Source of the DNA: SVTX01 sp045538195
GTDB taxonomy: Bacteria > Bacillota > Clostridia > Oscillospirales > CAG-272
NCBI GenBank assembly: GCA_045538195.1
Contig: JAZSRA010000101.1
Span: forward strand, 1 to 13,219
DNA length: 13,219 nt
Reading direction: 5' to 3'
The notes below the pieces were generated by a model. The model worked only from the letters and a program-made list of their open reading frames with translations. It did not search any database and was not told the DNA's origin. The position numbers and the translations under genes were made by a program. This document shows, one piece after another, positions 1 through 6,215 of the stretch (the first letter of the stretch is position 1; each line of letters begins with the position of its first letter).

Positions 1-299
1 GGAGGAACAGAGAGCATATCGTCAGGCAGGAGTCTGCCATATGCAACAACCGCAGCAACACCGGGCTTGAGAGAGCGCAGCATTTCAAGAGCAGTTCCGT
101 CCCTCATCTTCTCCGGCTGGAAAACAGGAATTCCTGCTTCCACAGCCACCTCCTTAACAGGAGAAAAGCTGAGGTTCATGCCTCTTCCTCTGGGCTTATC
201 GGGCTGGGTGAAAACTCCCACCACATTGTAGCCCTCATCTATGAGCTTTTTCAGGGAAGCCGCGGCAAAATCCGGGGTGCCCATAAACACAAGGCGCAT
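1..299 (-). CDS. fmt: Methionyl-tRNA formyltransferase, N-terminal part (runs off the left edge)
   Basis: Fmt transfers a formyl group from 10-formyl-tetrahydrofolate to the amino group of methionyl-tRNAi, making the initiator fMet-tRNA in the cytoplasm. Only 99 codons lie in the window; the ATG is at 297-299 and the gene continues past position 1. The visible part is the start of the Rossmann-like formyltransferase fold: MRLVFMGTPDFA at residues 1-12, then TQPDKPRGRG at 31-40, SPVKE at 46-50 and the VVAYGRLLP stretch at 84-92, all typical of Fmt. The catalytic Asn/His/Asp part and the C-terminal tRNA-binding domain are outside the window. The start is supported by a purine-rich site (GGAG, GAGGAG) inside the end of def. 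Only one base separates the def stop from this ATG, so the two are surely co-transcribed and probably translationally coupled. The family assignment is firm; completeness cannot be judged. Confidence 0.95.
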   Translation of the reverse strand, partial: MRLVFMGTPDFAAASLKKLIDEGYNVVGVFTQPDKPRGRGMNLSFSPVKEVAVEAGIPVFQPEKMRDGTALEMLRSLKPGVAAVVAYGRLLPDDMLSVP

Positions 300-300
300 A

Positions 301-801
301 TTACTCCTCTTCTCCTTCTTCTCGGGCATAAAAAGCATTCAGCTCTTCATTGCTGAGTATCTTCTCAGCTATATCAACGAAGAGACGACCGTCAAGGTGG
401 TCAAGCTCGTGGCAGAAGCAACGGGCGAGAAGCTCGCTACCACTGTAATCAACTATTTCTCCCTTACGGTTCATAGCGCGGACGGTTACGTGCATAGGTC
501 TCTTGACCACTCCCCATTTGCCGGGAAGTGACAGACAACCTTCAAGTCCCTCCTGCTCGCCCGCAAACGCTATGATCTTGGGGTTGATAAGTTCAAGCAC
601 CTTGCCCTCCTCGACCTCAATTACAACGATCCTGCGAAGCACGCCGACCTGCGGTCCCGCAAGACCGACGCCGCCCGCGTCTCTCATGGTATCTACCATG
701 TCGTCAAGAAGCTGAAGCACTCTGGGAGTGATCTTTTCAACGGGTCTGCAAACCTTTCTTAATGTCTCGTCTCCCTCTTTTACAATCTTTAATTTTGCCA
801 T
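301..801 (-). CDS. def: Peptide deformylase
   Basis: Def is the metalloenzyme that removes the formyl group from the N-terminal methionine of nascent proteins, reversing the product of the fmt gene just downstream. The 166-residue protein has all three family motifs: motif 1 at 44-51 (GVGLAGPQ, with Gly49 where Ala is most common), motif 2 EGCLS at 87-91, and motif 3 HELDH at 131-135. The metal ligands are Cys89, His131 and His135, with Glu132 as the catalytic residue. The C-terminus is short and acidic. An upstream in-frame start at 843 exists, but its extra 14 residues come from repeat DNA. The ATG at 799-801 has a good AAAGGA site (809-814) at 7 nt, so I use it. It follows priA after a 266-nt gap with two hairpin repeats and precedes fmt by one base. 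Confidence 0.96.
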   Translation of the reverse strand: MAKLKIVKEGDETLRKVCRPVEKITPRVLQLLDDMVDTMRDAGGVGLAGPQVGVLRRIVVIEVEEGKVLELINPKIIAFAGEQEGLEGCLSLPGKWGVVKRPMHVTVRAMNRKGEIVDYSGSELLARCFCHELDHLDGRLFVDIAEKILSNEELNAFYAREEGEEE

Positions 802-819
802 TTTATTTTCCTTTCTATG

Positions 820-898
820 CGGGGCTTTGCCCCTGCACCCCACTTAAGAAACTTTTGGAAAAAGTTTCTTAAGAATCTTCAAAACTTTCAAAAAATTG
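820..898 (+). repeat. Intergenic hairpin repeat, copy A
   Basis: A two-part element lies just upstream of the def ribosome binding site. It opens with a small hairpin GGGGC-TTT-GCCCC (821-833), then TGCACCCC, then a near-perfect 13-14 bp hairpin at 843-873 whose centre reads CTTTTGGAAAAAG. After it comes AGAATCTTCAAAACTTTC. The hairpin centre and the trailing AGAATC..AAAACTTT also occur at 3621-3662, so this is a dispersed repeat and not only a terminator. Direction is given relative to the TTGGAA centre. Read on the minus strand it lies in the transcript between priA and def. Confidence 0.75.
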
Positions 899-999
899 GT
901 TTTATTCAATATTGTTTATCTTAACTCGCAACACGATAGCAGAGTGACTTGGGCTAAAATTCCCACGGTTTTATGCCCCAATCCGTCTGTAACTAATTC

Positions 1000-1067
1000 A
1001 TTTTTCAGGGAAGTTCTTTGGAGGTGTGGAACCTTTCTTCCAAGAAAGGTTCCACAAATCGCCCCCC
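1000..1067 (-). repeat. Intergenic hairpin repeat, copy D; possible priA 3' hairpin
   Basis: A perfect 15-bp inverted repeat sits directly after the priA stop: arms TGTGGAACCTTTCTT (1025-1039) and AAGAAAGGTTCCACA (1042-1056) with a 2-nt centre. Read on the minus strand the centre is CTTTCTTGGAAGAAAG, resembling the CTTTTGGAAAAAG centre of copies A and B. It is preceded by a G-run (GGGGGGCG) and followed by CCTCCAAAGAACTT, which recalls the trailing AAAACTTT of those copies. There is no good T-tract on the minus strand, so a plain terminator role is uncertain. It faces copy A across about 130 nt in which I see no gene. Confidence 0.6.
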
Positions 1068-3563
1068 TTACAATCCCGTGGGGTTGAAGTCGATAGAGAG
1101 TGCGGTCTTGCCTTTGCCGTTTCTGCCAAAATTGGTAAGTAGCTTTGAGAAAAGCTCGCGGCTACGTCGGTTAAGGCGGCACTTGATGACTATTCTCATA
1201 CGGTATTTGCCCTCGACCTTATATACGGGCGACTCAAACGGGCCGTAGATTATCATTTCAACGTCGCGGTATTCTGTTCCCGCAAGCACCTCAATATCCT
1301 GACGAATCACCGACGCGCCTACAAGCGCCTGCTTTTCGTCGGAGCTTGTGACCGTAAGCAACGCTATGTCGCAGTACGGTGGGAAGGTCAACAGCTTGCG
1401 AAGCCTGATCTCCGACGCGTAAAACGCTTCGTAATCCTGACGGCAGGCAAGACGGATAGTATCATTATCGGGATTATTGGTCTGAATTATCGCCATTCCC
1501 TTCTTTTTCGATCTGCCCGCGCGGCCGATGACCTGTGTCAGCATCGAAAAGGTGCGCTCGTTTGCGTGGTAATCGTCCATATAAAGCGACATATCGGCAA
1601 GGAGAACTCCCACAAGGGTAACGTCGGGAAAATCGTGACCCTTCGTCACCATTTGCGTGCCAAGCAGAACGTCAGCTTTATGTTCCTTGAACTCGGCAAG
1701 CAGACCGTCAAGTGAATTTTTCTGACTGGTGCTGTCGGCATCCATTCTCAAAATTCGCTTTTCGGGAAGAAGCTCGCCTATCTCCTGCTCTATCTTCTGT
1801 GTGCCAAAGCCGATCCGCGCCAGATGCTCGGATGAGCAGGACGGACACCTCTCGGGCATCGCCGTCTTATATCCGCACCAGTGACAGAACAAAAAGCCCT
1901 TATCGAACCCGCCACGCTTGGTGTGATAATTCAGAGAGATCGAGCAGTGAGGACAGGTTATCATCTCACCGCAGGATTTACAGCTGACCGAGGTGTTGTA
2001 TCCGCGTCTGTTAAGGAAAAGGATCGCTTGGTCGCCGTTATCCGTCACCTCTTTCAGCTTCTCTTTAAGCAAGAAGCCGACAGGCGACTGATTTCCAAGA
2101 CGCGCCTCGTTTCTCATATCGTATATCTTAACGTCGGGCAGCTCGGCACCACCGAAACGGCTTCGCAGCTTAACGAGAGTGTACTTGCCCTCCACAGCCT
2201 TGGTGTAGCTCTCCACGGCAGGGGTTGCCGACGCCAGCAGAAGCGTCGCGTCATTGTGAACGCATCGCCACCTTGCAATATCTCTTGCGTGATATTTGGG
2301 TGAGGTCTCGGATTTATAGGTCGTCTCGTGTTCCTCGTCGATAACCACAAGTCCAAGGTTCTTGACGGGTGAAAAGATAGCCGATCGAGTGCCGACCACG
2401 AGATCAGCCTCCCCCGAACGTATCTTCATAAAGGAATCGTATCTCTCGCCCGCAGACAGTCCCGAATGAACGAGAGCGATCCTGCGCCCGTAGCGAGAGC
2501 TGAATATTTTCAGCGTTTGGGGGGTCAGAGCGATCTCGGGAAGCAGCATAATTACACCCTTGCCGCTATTGAGAGCCTCGTCGATAGCGCGAATGATAAC
2601 GCTGGTCTTTCCGCTTCCCGTAACGCCGTGAAGCAGAATTGCCGACGCTCGACCTCGGTCAATGTGCGACTTGATAGTCTCAAATGCCTCGGTCTGCTCC
2701 CCGTTGAGAGCGATTTCGGTCTTTTCTTCATCAACTCTCTCAAAGCCCTCTCGCCAGACTCGCTTTTGATCGAGCTTGATAAGCTCCTTTTCGACAAGAG
2801 ACTTCAACTGCGTCGCGCACGCGCCAAGCTTTTCTTCGATCGCGTCTGTCGACATCTCGCCGCCATTTTCAAGCAAACAGGCAAGCACCGTCTTTTGCTT
2901 TTCAGAGCGAAGCTTGATCTTGTTCGTTCCCGAAAGAATACTCTCGCACTCCTCGGGCGAGATAGCCAACGAATAATAGTCCTCAAAGGCATCGGACATA
3001 GTTTTGCCCGTCATCAGCTCTCTGCCGATATAGCCCTTGGAATGAAGCTTTTTTATTGCCTGCTCGGCAACTCCCGCGCCAAATCTGACTTTAAGAGAGT
3101 CGAGGGTCTTTCCCCCCGTAGCGCAGAGATAGTCGTAGACGAAAAGGTCTGCGGCGTCAAAGCCTGCAGAGGCATCGGGCCCCGTTTTGGGCAACGGATA
3201 ATAAAACTCGGTCATTTTTCCCAGCGCCGACGACGGCGTGGTGGATCTTACCGCCTCGCCAAAGGTGCAGAGACAATGCTCCTTCATATAGTCGCAAAGC
3301 AGGAGCATCTCCTCCGAAAGCTCCGGACGGTCAAGGCAGACCGAATCTATCGGCTTAATATCACTGTACTGAGGACAGTTCCTAAGCTCCCTGACTATCG
3401 CCATCTGCTTGCGGTTGCTCTTTCCGAAGGGTACGGTCAGAAAGCGACCGGGGAACACGTCGCCACGCATTTCAAGCGGTATGAAATAGTCGTATATTCC
3501 GTCAAGAAAATACGGACTGTCAAGCAGGTACACACCCGCGTATTCAAACGCGCTTTTTTCCAT
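1068..3563 (-). CDS. priA: Primosomal protein N' (replication restart helicase PriA)
   Basis: PriA is a 3'-to-5' superfamily 2 DNA helicase that binds abandoned replication forks and directs reloading of the replisome. The 831-residue protein is full length, somewhat longer than E. coli PriA (about 730). The N-terminal third (about 1-280) contains the fork-binding and winged-helix regions. The helicase core shows Walker A GVTGSGKT at 313-320, DEEH at 409-412, GTRSAIF at 391-397, GTQMVTKGHDFPDV at 635-648 and IGRAGR at 679-684. Eight zinc-binding cysteines lie in four CxxC pairs: 528/531, 537/540, 560/563 and 573/576. The ATG at 3561-3563 has an AGGAGGG site at about 4 nt. The gene sits in the yicC-to-fmt cluster but lacks the usual upstream coaBC. 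Its leader holds a triplicated 16-bp repeat and a hairpin. Confidence 0.97.
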   Translation of the reverse strand: MEKSAFEYAGVYLLDSPYFLDGIYDYFIPLEMRGDVFPGRFLTVPFGKSNRKQMAIVRELRNCPQYSDIKPIDSVCLDRPELSEEMLLLCDYMKEHCLCTFGEAVRSTTPSSALGKMTEFYYPLPKTGPDASAGFDAADLFVYDYLCATGGKTLDSLKVRFGAGVAEQAIKKLHSKGYIGRELMTGKTMSDAFEDYYSLAISPEECESILSGTNKIKLRSEKQKTVLACLLENGGEMSTDAIEEKLGACATQLKSLVEKELIKLDQKRVWREGFERVDEEKTEIALNGEQTEAFETIKSHIDRGRASAILLHGVTGSGKTSVIIRAIDEALNSGKGVIMLLPEIALTPQTLKIFSSRYGRRIALVHSGLSAGERYDSFMKIRSGEADLVVGTRSAIFSPVKNLGLVVIDEEHETTYKSETSPKYHARDIARWRCVHNDATLLLASATPAVESYTKAVEGKYTLVKLRSRFGGAELPDVKIYDMRNEARLGNQSPVGFLLKEKLKEVTDNGDQAILFLNRRGYNTSVSCKSCGEMITCPHCSISLNYHTKRGGFDKGFLFCHWCGYKTAMPERCPSCSSEHLARIGFGTQKIEQEIGELLPEKRILRMDADSTSQKNSLDGLLAEFKEHKADVLLGTQMVTKGHDFPDVTLVGVLLADMSLYMDDYHANERTFSMLTQVIGRAGRSKKKGMAIIQTNNPDNDTIRLACRQDYEAFYASEIRLRKLLTFPPYCDIALLTVTSSDEKQALVGASVIRQDIEVLAGTEYRDVEMIIYGPFESPVYKVEGKYRMRIVIKCRLNRRSRELFSKLLTNFGRNGKGKTALSIDFNPTGL

Positions 3564-3576
3564 AAGCCCTCCTTTC

Positions 3577-3624
3577 TGCCTGCGGCGCCTTTTGCCTGCG
3601 GCGCCCTTTGCCTGCGGCGCCTTA
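3577..3624. repeat. 16-bp tandem repeat, three copies, in the priA leader
   Basis: Three head-to-tail units of the form TGCCTGCGGCGCCTTT occur at 3577-3592, 3593-3608 and 3609-3624. Unit 2 differs by one base; unit 3 diverges only where the hairpin of copy B begins. Each unit contains the palindrome GGCGCC. The block starts only about 4 nt upstream of the AGGAGGG site used by priA, so on the minus strand it lies in the 5' untranslated region, where neighbouring units could pair with each other. Copy A has a small GC-rich hairpin in the equivalent place, so this may be an expanded form of the same module. Confidence 0.8.
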
Positions 3625-3662
3625 AACCCTTTTGGAAAAAGGGTTTAAGAATCCTAAAACTT
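3621..3662 (+). repeat. Intergenic hairpin repeat, copy B
   Basis: A 12-13 bp hairpin at 3621-3649 has the arms CTTAAACCC and GGGTTTAAG around the centre TTTTGGAAAAA. It is followed by AATCCTAAAACTTTAAA. Compared with copy A (843-873), the centre and the trailing sequence are the same, while the stem differs (AAACCC/GGGTTT here, AAGAAAC/GTTTCTT there) with pairing kept on both sides. It lies upstream of priA in the gap after rpoZ. Confidence 0.75.
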
Positions 3663-3676
3663 TAAATAAGGCAAGT

Positions 3677-3790
3677 AATGTTTTCTACGGTTTACAGAAC
3701 TAAACCGTAAAGCGAAAAGATTTCTTTGAGTGCAATGTTTTCTACGGTTTGTATAACTAAACCGTACGGCAAAACCATAATGATTTCCTC
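3677..3790. repeat. 57-bp tandem repeat with conserved hairpins (2 copies plus a degenerate third)
   Basis: Two adjacent 57-bp units start at 3677 and 3734, each beginning AATGTTTTCTACGGTTT. Each contains a hairpin: TACGGTTTA (3686-3694) with TAAACCGTA (3701-3709), and TACGGTTTG (3743-3751) with TAAACCGTA (3758-3766). The stems are almost identical and the 6-nt loops differ (CAGAAC, TATAAC). The unit ends are looser (GATTTC in both). A third, degenerate unit may follow, since TATAGAACTAAA recurs at 3817-3828 next to another hairpin. No gene is visible in 3564-3881; this is where coaBC would lie in related genomes. Confidence 0.75.
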
Positions 3791-3825
3791 AAAAGCCGCC
3801 GTCAAATCCCGCTTTTTATAGAACT

Positions 3826-3858
3826 AAATGGGATAGCCTTTAAATATCTATCCCATTT
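3826..3858 (-). terminator. Hairpin after rpoZ, possible terminator
   Basis: Perfect 11-bp arms AAATGGGATAG (3826-3836) and CTATCCCATTT (3848-3858) with an 11-nt loop lie 23 nt past the rpoZ stop. On the minus strand the hairpin is followed by AGTTCTAT, a poor T-tract, so termination may be partial. The GGGA in the arm could instead pair with TCCC at 3807-3810. Confidence 0.45.
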
Positions 3859-3881
3859 CGCTATATATAATTCAATGTCGA

Positions 3882-4259
3882 TCAATCCTCTGCGGAATCG
3901 TCTTCCTCGTCTGCGTCTGCCTCTGCAAACATCTTCTTGAAGTCGATAGGCTCCTCGATCTTTTCTTCCTCGGTCTTGCTCTCAAAAACGTATCCCTCGG
4001 GACGGCGAACGATAACGTACTCGCCCTCGTGGATTCTCTTTATAGCGGTCTTGACCGCCTTTTCGTCACGAAGATCCTTATTGATAAGAGTATTGATGGG
4101 ACGGTCGGTCTCCTTGTTGCCAGTCTGCGCCTTTTCCGCGTCCTCTCTCTGCTTGGTATACTCTTCTGTTACGATACGCGCGCATCTCGCAGTTGCAAGA
4201 GAAAGCTCGTAACGGTTAAATTCTCCCTTTGTAAGATCGTTGATTGTTGGGTAAAGCAT
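3882..4259 (-). CDS. rpoZ: DNA-directed RNA polymerase subunit omega
   Basis: Omega is the small RNA polymerase subunit that helps fold and hold the beta' subunit. The 125-residue protein begins MLYPTINDL, as in many Firmicutes omegas. The core helix is at 15-33 (NRYELSLATARCARIV) and the second conserved block at 64-85 (RDEKAVKTAIKRIHEGEYVIV, in outline), matching the Rpb6/omega family. It is longer than the usual 60-90 residues because of a charged insertion around 37-55 and an acidic tail (about 95-125, many Glu and Asp). The ATG at 4257-4259 has an AGAGGAG site (4267-4274). It follows remA by 43 nt; in B. subtilis and relatives gmk normally stands between the two. The context supports the call strongly. 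Confidence 0.93.
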   Translation of the reverse strand: MLYPTINDLTKGEFNRYELSLATARCARIVTEEYTKQREDAEKAQTGNKETDRPINTLINKDLRDEKAVKTAIKRIHEGEYVIVRRPEGYVFESKTEEEKIEEPIDFKKMFAEADADEEDDSAED

Positions 4260-4302
4260 ATTTATAACTCCTCTAAAAAATTTACTTGATTATATTGTCG
4301 GG

Positions 4303-4572
4303 TCATTCCTCGTCCTCGCCGTCGTCGGTAACGGGAGCGTCGGAGGCAAGTCTGTTTGCCACGGTCTCGGCTTGAAGTGCCGAGAGTATAACGTGGTCGG
4401 AATCGGTAATAATGACCGCTCTGGTCTTTCTGCCGCAGGATGCGTCGATAACTCTGCCCGCGTCCTTTGCGTCCTGAATAATTCTTTTGATCGGCGCGGA
4501 ATCGGGACTGGTCAGCGTGATTATTCTGTGTGCCGCCACCATGTTTCCGTAGCCTATATTGATAAATTTCAT
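4303..4572 (-). CDS. remA: RemA/DUF370 family DNA-binding regulator
   Basis: RemA of B. subtilis activates biofilm-matrix and osmoprotection genes by binding DNA as a ring-shaped oligomer; in most Clostridia the targets are unknown. The 89-residue protein has the highly conserved family core: MKFINIGYGNMVAAHRII at 1-18, SPDSAPIKRIIQDAK at 22-36, GRKTRAVIITDSDHVILSA at 47-65 and ETVANR at 69-74. A short acidic tail (DDGEDEE) ends it. An in-frame GTG at 4579-4581 would add three residues, but an AGGTGA site ends 5 nt before the ATG at 4570-4572, so I take that ATG. It lies 14 nt after yicC and 43 nt before rpoZ, the standard Firmicutes order apart from the missing gmk. The role in this organism is inferred from family only. 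Confidence 0.93.
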   Translation of the reverse strand: MKFINIGYGNMVAAHRIITLTSPDSAPIKRIIQDAKDAGRVIDASCGRKTRAVIITDSDHVILSALQAETVANRLASDAPVTDDGEDEE

Positions 4573-4586
4573 TATGTTCACCTGAC

Positions 4587-5474
4587 TTATTCTATATTCT
4601 GTATCTGCTCGCGGATCTTTTCCATCTCGGTCTTACACTCGACCACAAGATGTGCTATCTTTGAGTTTCCGCACTTGGAGCCGATAGTATTGATCTCTCT
4701 GTTCATCTCCTGAATAAGAAAATCAAGGCTTCTGCCCACAGGCTCGTTCTTTTCCACGTATCCGTAAAAGGCACAGAAATGGGACTTCAATCTGACGATC
4801 TCCTCGTCGATAGCCGCTTTGTCGGCGTATATGGCACATTCTGTGAGAATACGGTTTTCGTCTACGGTGATATTGTTATCTGCAAGCACTGCTCGGATCT
4901 TTTCCTCAAGCCTTGTCTTATATCCGCCGATGTCATCCTCGGAAAGCTCCTCGATAGACTCCACAACAGTGCGGATATGCTCGATCTTTGAGCAAAGGTC
5001 GGTCTCGATCCTCTTGCCCTCGGCAAGTCTTGCCGCGACAAAGCTTTCTGCCGCCGCGTCAAGCACGATTTTGAGATCCTCCCAATCCTGCTCGATATTA
5101 TCGTCGGGCTTCTTTACCGAAAAGACCTCTCGGTCGCGAGCCACGTCCATAACGTTGATATTACCGTCAAGACCGAATTGCTCTTTAAGACTTTTTAAGG
5201 CGGCGATATACTTTTCGGCATAATCGGTATTTACCGTGATCTCGGTGTCCGACGCCTCGGTGAAATCAACGAAGATTCCAACGTCCACCTTACCACGCGA
5301 GATCCCTTTTTCCTGCAAATACGGCTTTATTCTCTGCTCCAACGGAGAGAACGCGTGGGGGAGCTTGACCGAGCAGTCAAAATAGCGGTTATTGACCGAT
5401 TTTATTTCGACCGTTACGTCCTTGCCGCCGACGCTCCGTCTGTCTCTGCCGAAGGCTGTCATGCTTTTAAACAT
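4587..5474 (-). CDS. yicC: YicC family endoribonuclease
   Basis: YicC/YloC proteins are endoribonucleases; the E. coli member is linked to decay of the small RNA RyhB. The 295-residue protein is of normal length. It has the N-terminal YicC domain starting MFKSMTAFGR with EIKSVNNRYFD at 23-33, and the C-terminal DUF1732 block with DEEIVRLKSH at 223-232 and GRSLDFLIQEMNREINTIG at 247-265, where the family usually has EANTIGSK. The region between is helical and charged. An earlier in-frame start at 5531 exists, but AGGAGA stands just before the ATG at 5472-5474 and the conserved family start is there. It is the first gene of the minus-strand cluster, about 90 nt from the promoter at 5573-5601. 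Confidence 0.94.
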   Translation of the reverse strand: MFKSMTAFGRDRRSVGGKDVTVEIKSVNNRYFDCSVKLPHAFSPLEQRIKPYLQEKGISRGKVDVGIFVDFTEASDTEITVNTDYAEKYIAALKSLKEQFGLDGNINVMDVARDREVFSVKKPDDNIEQDWEDLKIVLDAAAESFVAARLAEGKRIETDLCSKIEHIRTVVESIEELSEDDIGGYKTRLEEKIRAVLADNNITVDENRILTECAIYADKAAIDEEIVRLKSHFCAFYGYVEKNEPVGRSLDFLIQEMNREINTIGSKCGNSKIAHLVVECKTEMEKIREQIQNIE

Positions 5475-5520
5475 AATTTCTCCTGTTGCCGCCCGCGGCG
5501 GCGTTTCTGAAAATCTTTCC

Positions 5521-5543
5521 GACAGACGCAAACTGTCGCGTCT
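5521..5543 (-). promoter_or_regulatory. Interleaved inverted repeats in the yicC leader
   Basis: Between the promoter and the yicC start, the transcript reads AGACGC, GACAG, TTT, then GCGTCTGTC. AGACGC can pair with GCGTCT (5538-5543 with 5524-5529), and GACAG can pair with CTGTC (5533-5537 with 5521-5525). The pairs interleave and overlap, so they are either two mutually exclusive short hairpins or a tight pseudoknot. Any regulatory role is inference. Confidence 0.35.
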
Positions 5544-5572
5544 ATCAAAGATTAATTAAGACATATATATTA

Positions 5573-5601
5573 ATTTTAATACATTTTTTCCCTGTTGTCA
5601 A
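5573..5601 (-). promoter_or_regulatory. Promoter of the yicC-remA-rpoZ-priA-def-fmt cluster
   Basis: On the minus strand a perfect -35 box TTGACA (5596-5601) is followed after 17 nt by TAAAAT (5573-5578), a good housekeeping sigma-type -10 box. The expected start is near 5566, giving a leader of about 90 nt. No comparable promoter is visible before rpoZ or remA. Confidence 0.8.
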
Positions 5602-5660
5602 TAGTTTTTTTCAAAACCTCATATAAAATAACGATTTTGGGAGAGAGGTTGGCGACAATC

Positions 5661-5686
5661 GGAGGAGCCTCCGCGGAAGCCCCTCC
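5661..5686 (-). terminator. GC-rich hairpin after the gtrA-like gene
   Basis: A 10-12 bp hairpin just past the stop at 5692-5694 reads on the minus strand GGAGGGGCTTCC, then GCGGAGGCTCCTCC with two G-T pairs. It has no T-tract on the minus side; on the plus side a run of T follows at 5695-5705. An outer pairing of GATTTTGGGAG (5633-5643) with CTCCAAAAATC (5683-5693) would compete with it. It is either a terminator of the TIM-barrel/cysS/gtrA unit or another intergenic repeat. Confidence 0.45.
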
Positions 5687-5691
5687 AAAAA

Positions 5692-6204
5692 TCATTTTTT
5701 ATTTTTGAACACGAATATTTTACTGAAAATATAATTACAGACTATGACAATGACCGCCGCTACGACCTTAGCTCCTATCTCGGCAAGATTCCACTCTCTT
5801 CCGATAAGCGAGACGCTTGTGATCATCGGGAAAGCCGACGCAAGCGCCCAACCGCCGAAGAAGGTGACCACATAGTCAACTCCGAAGGTAGCAACTCTTC
5901 CTGCGGAAAATTTCGCCAGCTGAACCCATATCGACGCCGCCTTGTCGGCATCTGTAAATACCCACGCGCGGTTGGTGAAGAAGGCGAACAGCACCGCCGC
6001 CACCCACTGTACCACCTGTGCCACGGTATATCCCGCAAAGTAGATTCCGCTCGACGTGTCCTCTGCAGGAATGGCGAATATCCACTTCCAAGCCCAGAGC
6101 AGAGCGAAATAGACCGCCCAGCCCACGAGCGTGGTCAGCACGCCGAAAACGAGATAGAGTATTATCTCTCTGTATTTTTGAAAAAGTTCCTTGATTTTTG
6201 ACAT
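5692..6204 (-). CDS. GtrA-like integral membrane protein
   Basis: GtrA family proteins are small four-helix membrane proteins, several of which are thought to help move lipid-linked sugars across the membrane for polysaccharide or teichoic-acid decoration. The 170-residue protein has four predicted membrane segments at about 14-36, 54-77, 102-124 and 144-166. It also carries the family signatures FFTNRAWVF at 75-83 and NYIFSKIFVF at 157-166, with a basic KNKK tail. The ATG lies 11 nt after the cysS stop with only a weak AGGG site, so it probably depends on cysS translation. There is no partner glycosyltransferase (GtrB or PglX-like) nearby, which is usual for orphan GtrA genes in Firmicutes but leaves the substrate unknown. 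The family call is firm, the function is not. Confidence 0.88.
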   Translation of the reverse strand: MSKIKELFQKYREIILYLVFGVLTTLVGWAVYFALLWAWKWIFAIPAEDTSSGIYFAGYTVAQVVQWVAAVLFAFFTNRAWVFTDADKAASIWVQLAKFSAGRVATFGVDYVVTFFGGWALASAFPMITSVSLIGREWNLAEIGAKVVAAVIVIVCNYIFSKIFVFKNKK

Positions 6205-6215
6205 TTGACCCTAAA

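Noticed and set aside
896..1087. Possible 63-residue small protein between def and priA
   Set aside because: It has a TTG start with no ribosome binding site, and its second half is read out of the hairpin repeat and the end of priA.
2466..3665. 399-residue plus-strand open frame opposite priA
   Set aside because: Overlaps the priA coding region and runs into repeat DNA; the amino-acid content is typical of an antisense frame.
3677..3790. CRISPR-like array
   Set aside because: Only two or three units, directly adjacent with no unique spacers of regular length, and no cas genes in the window.
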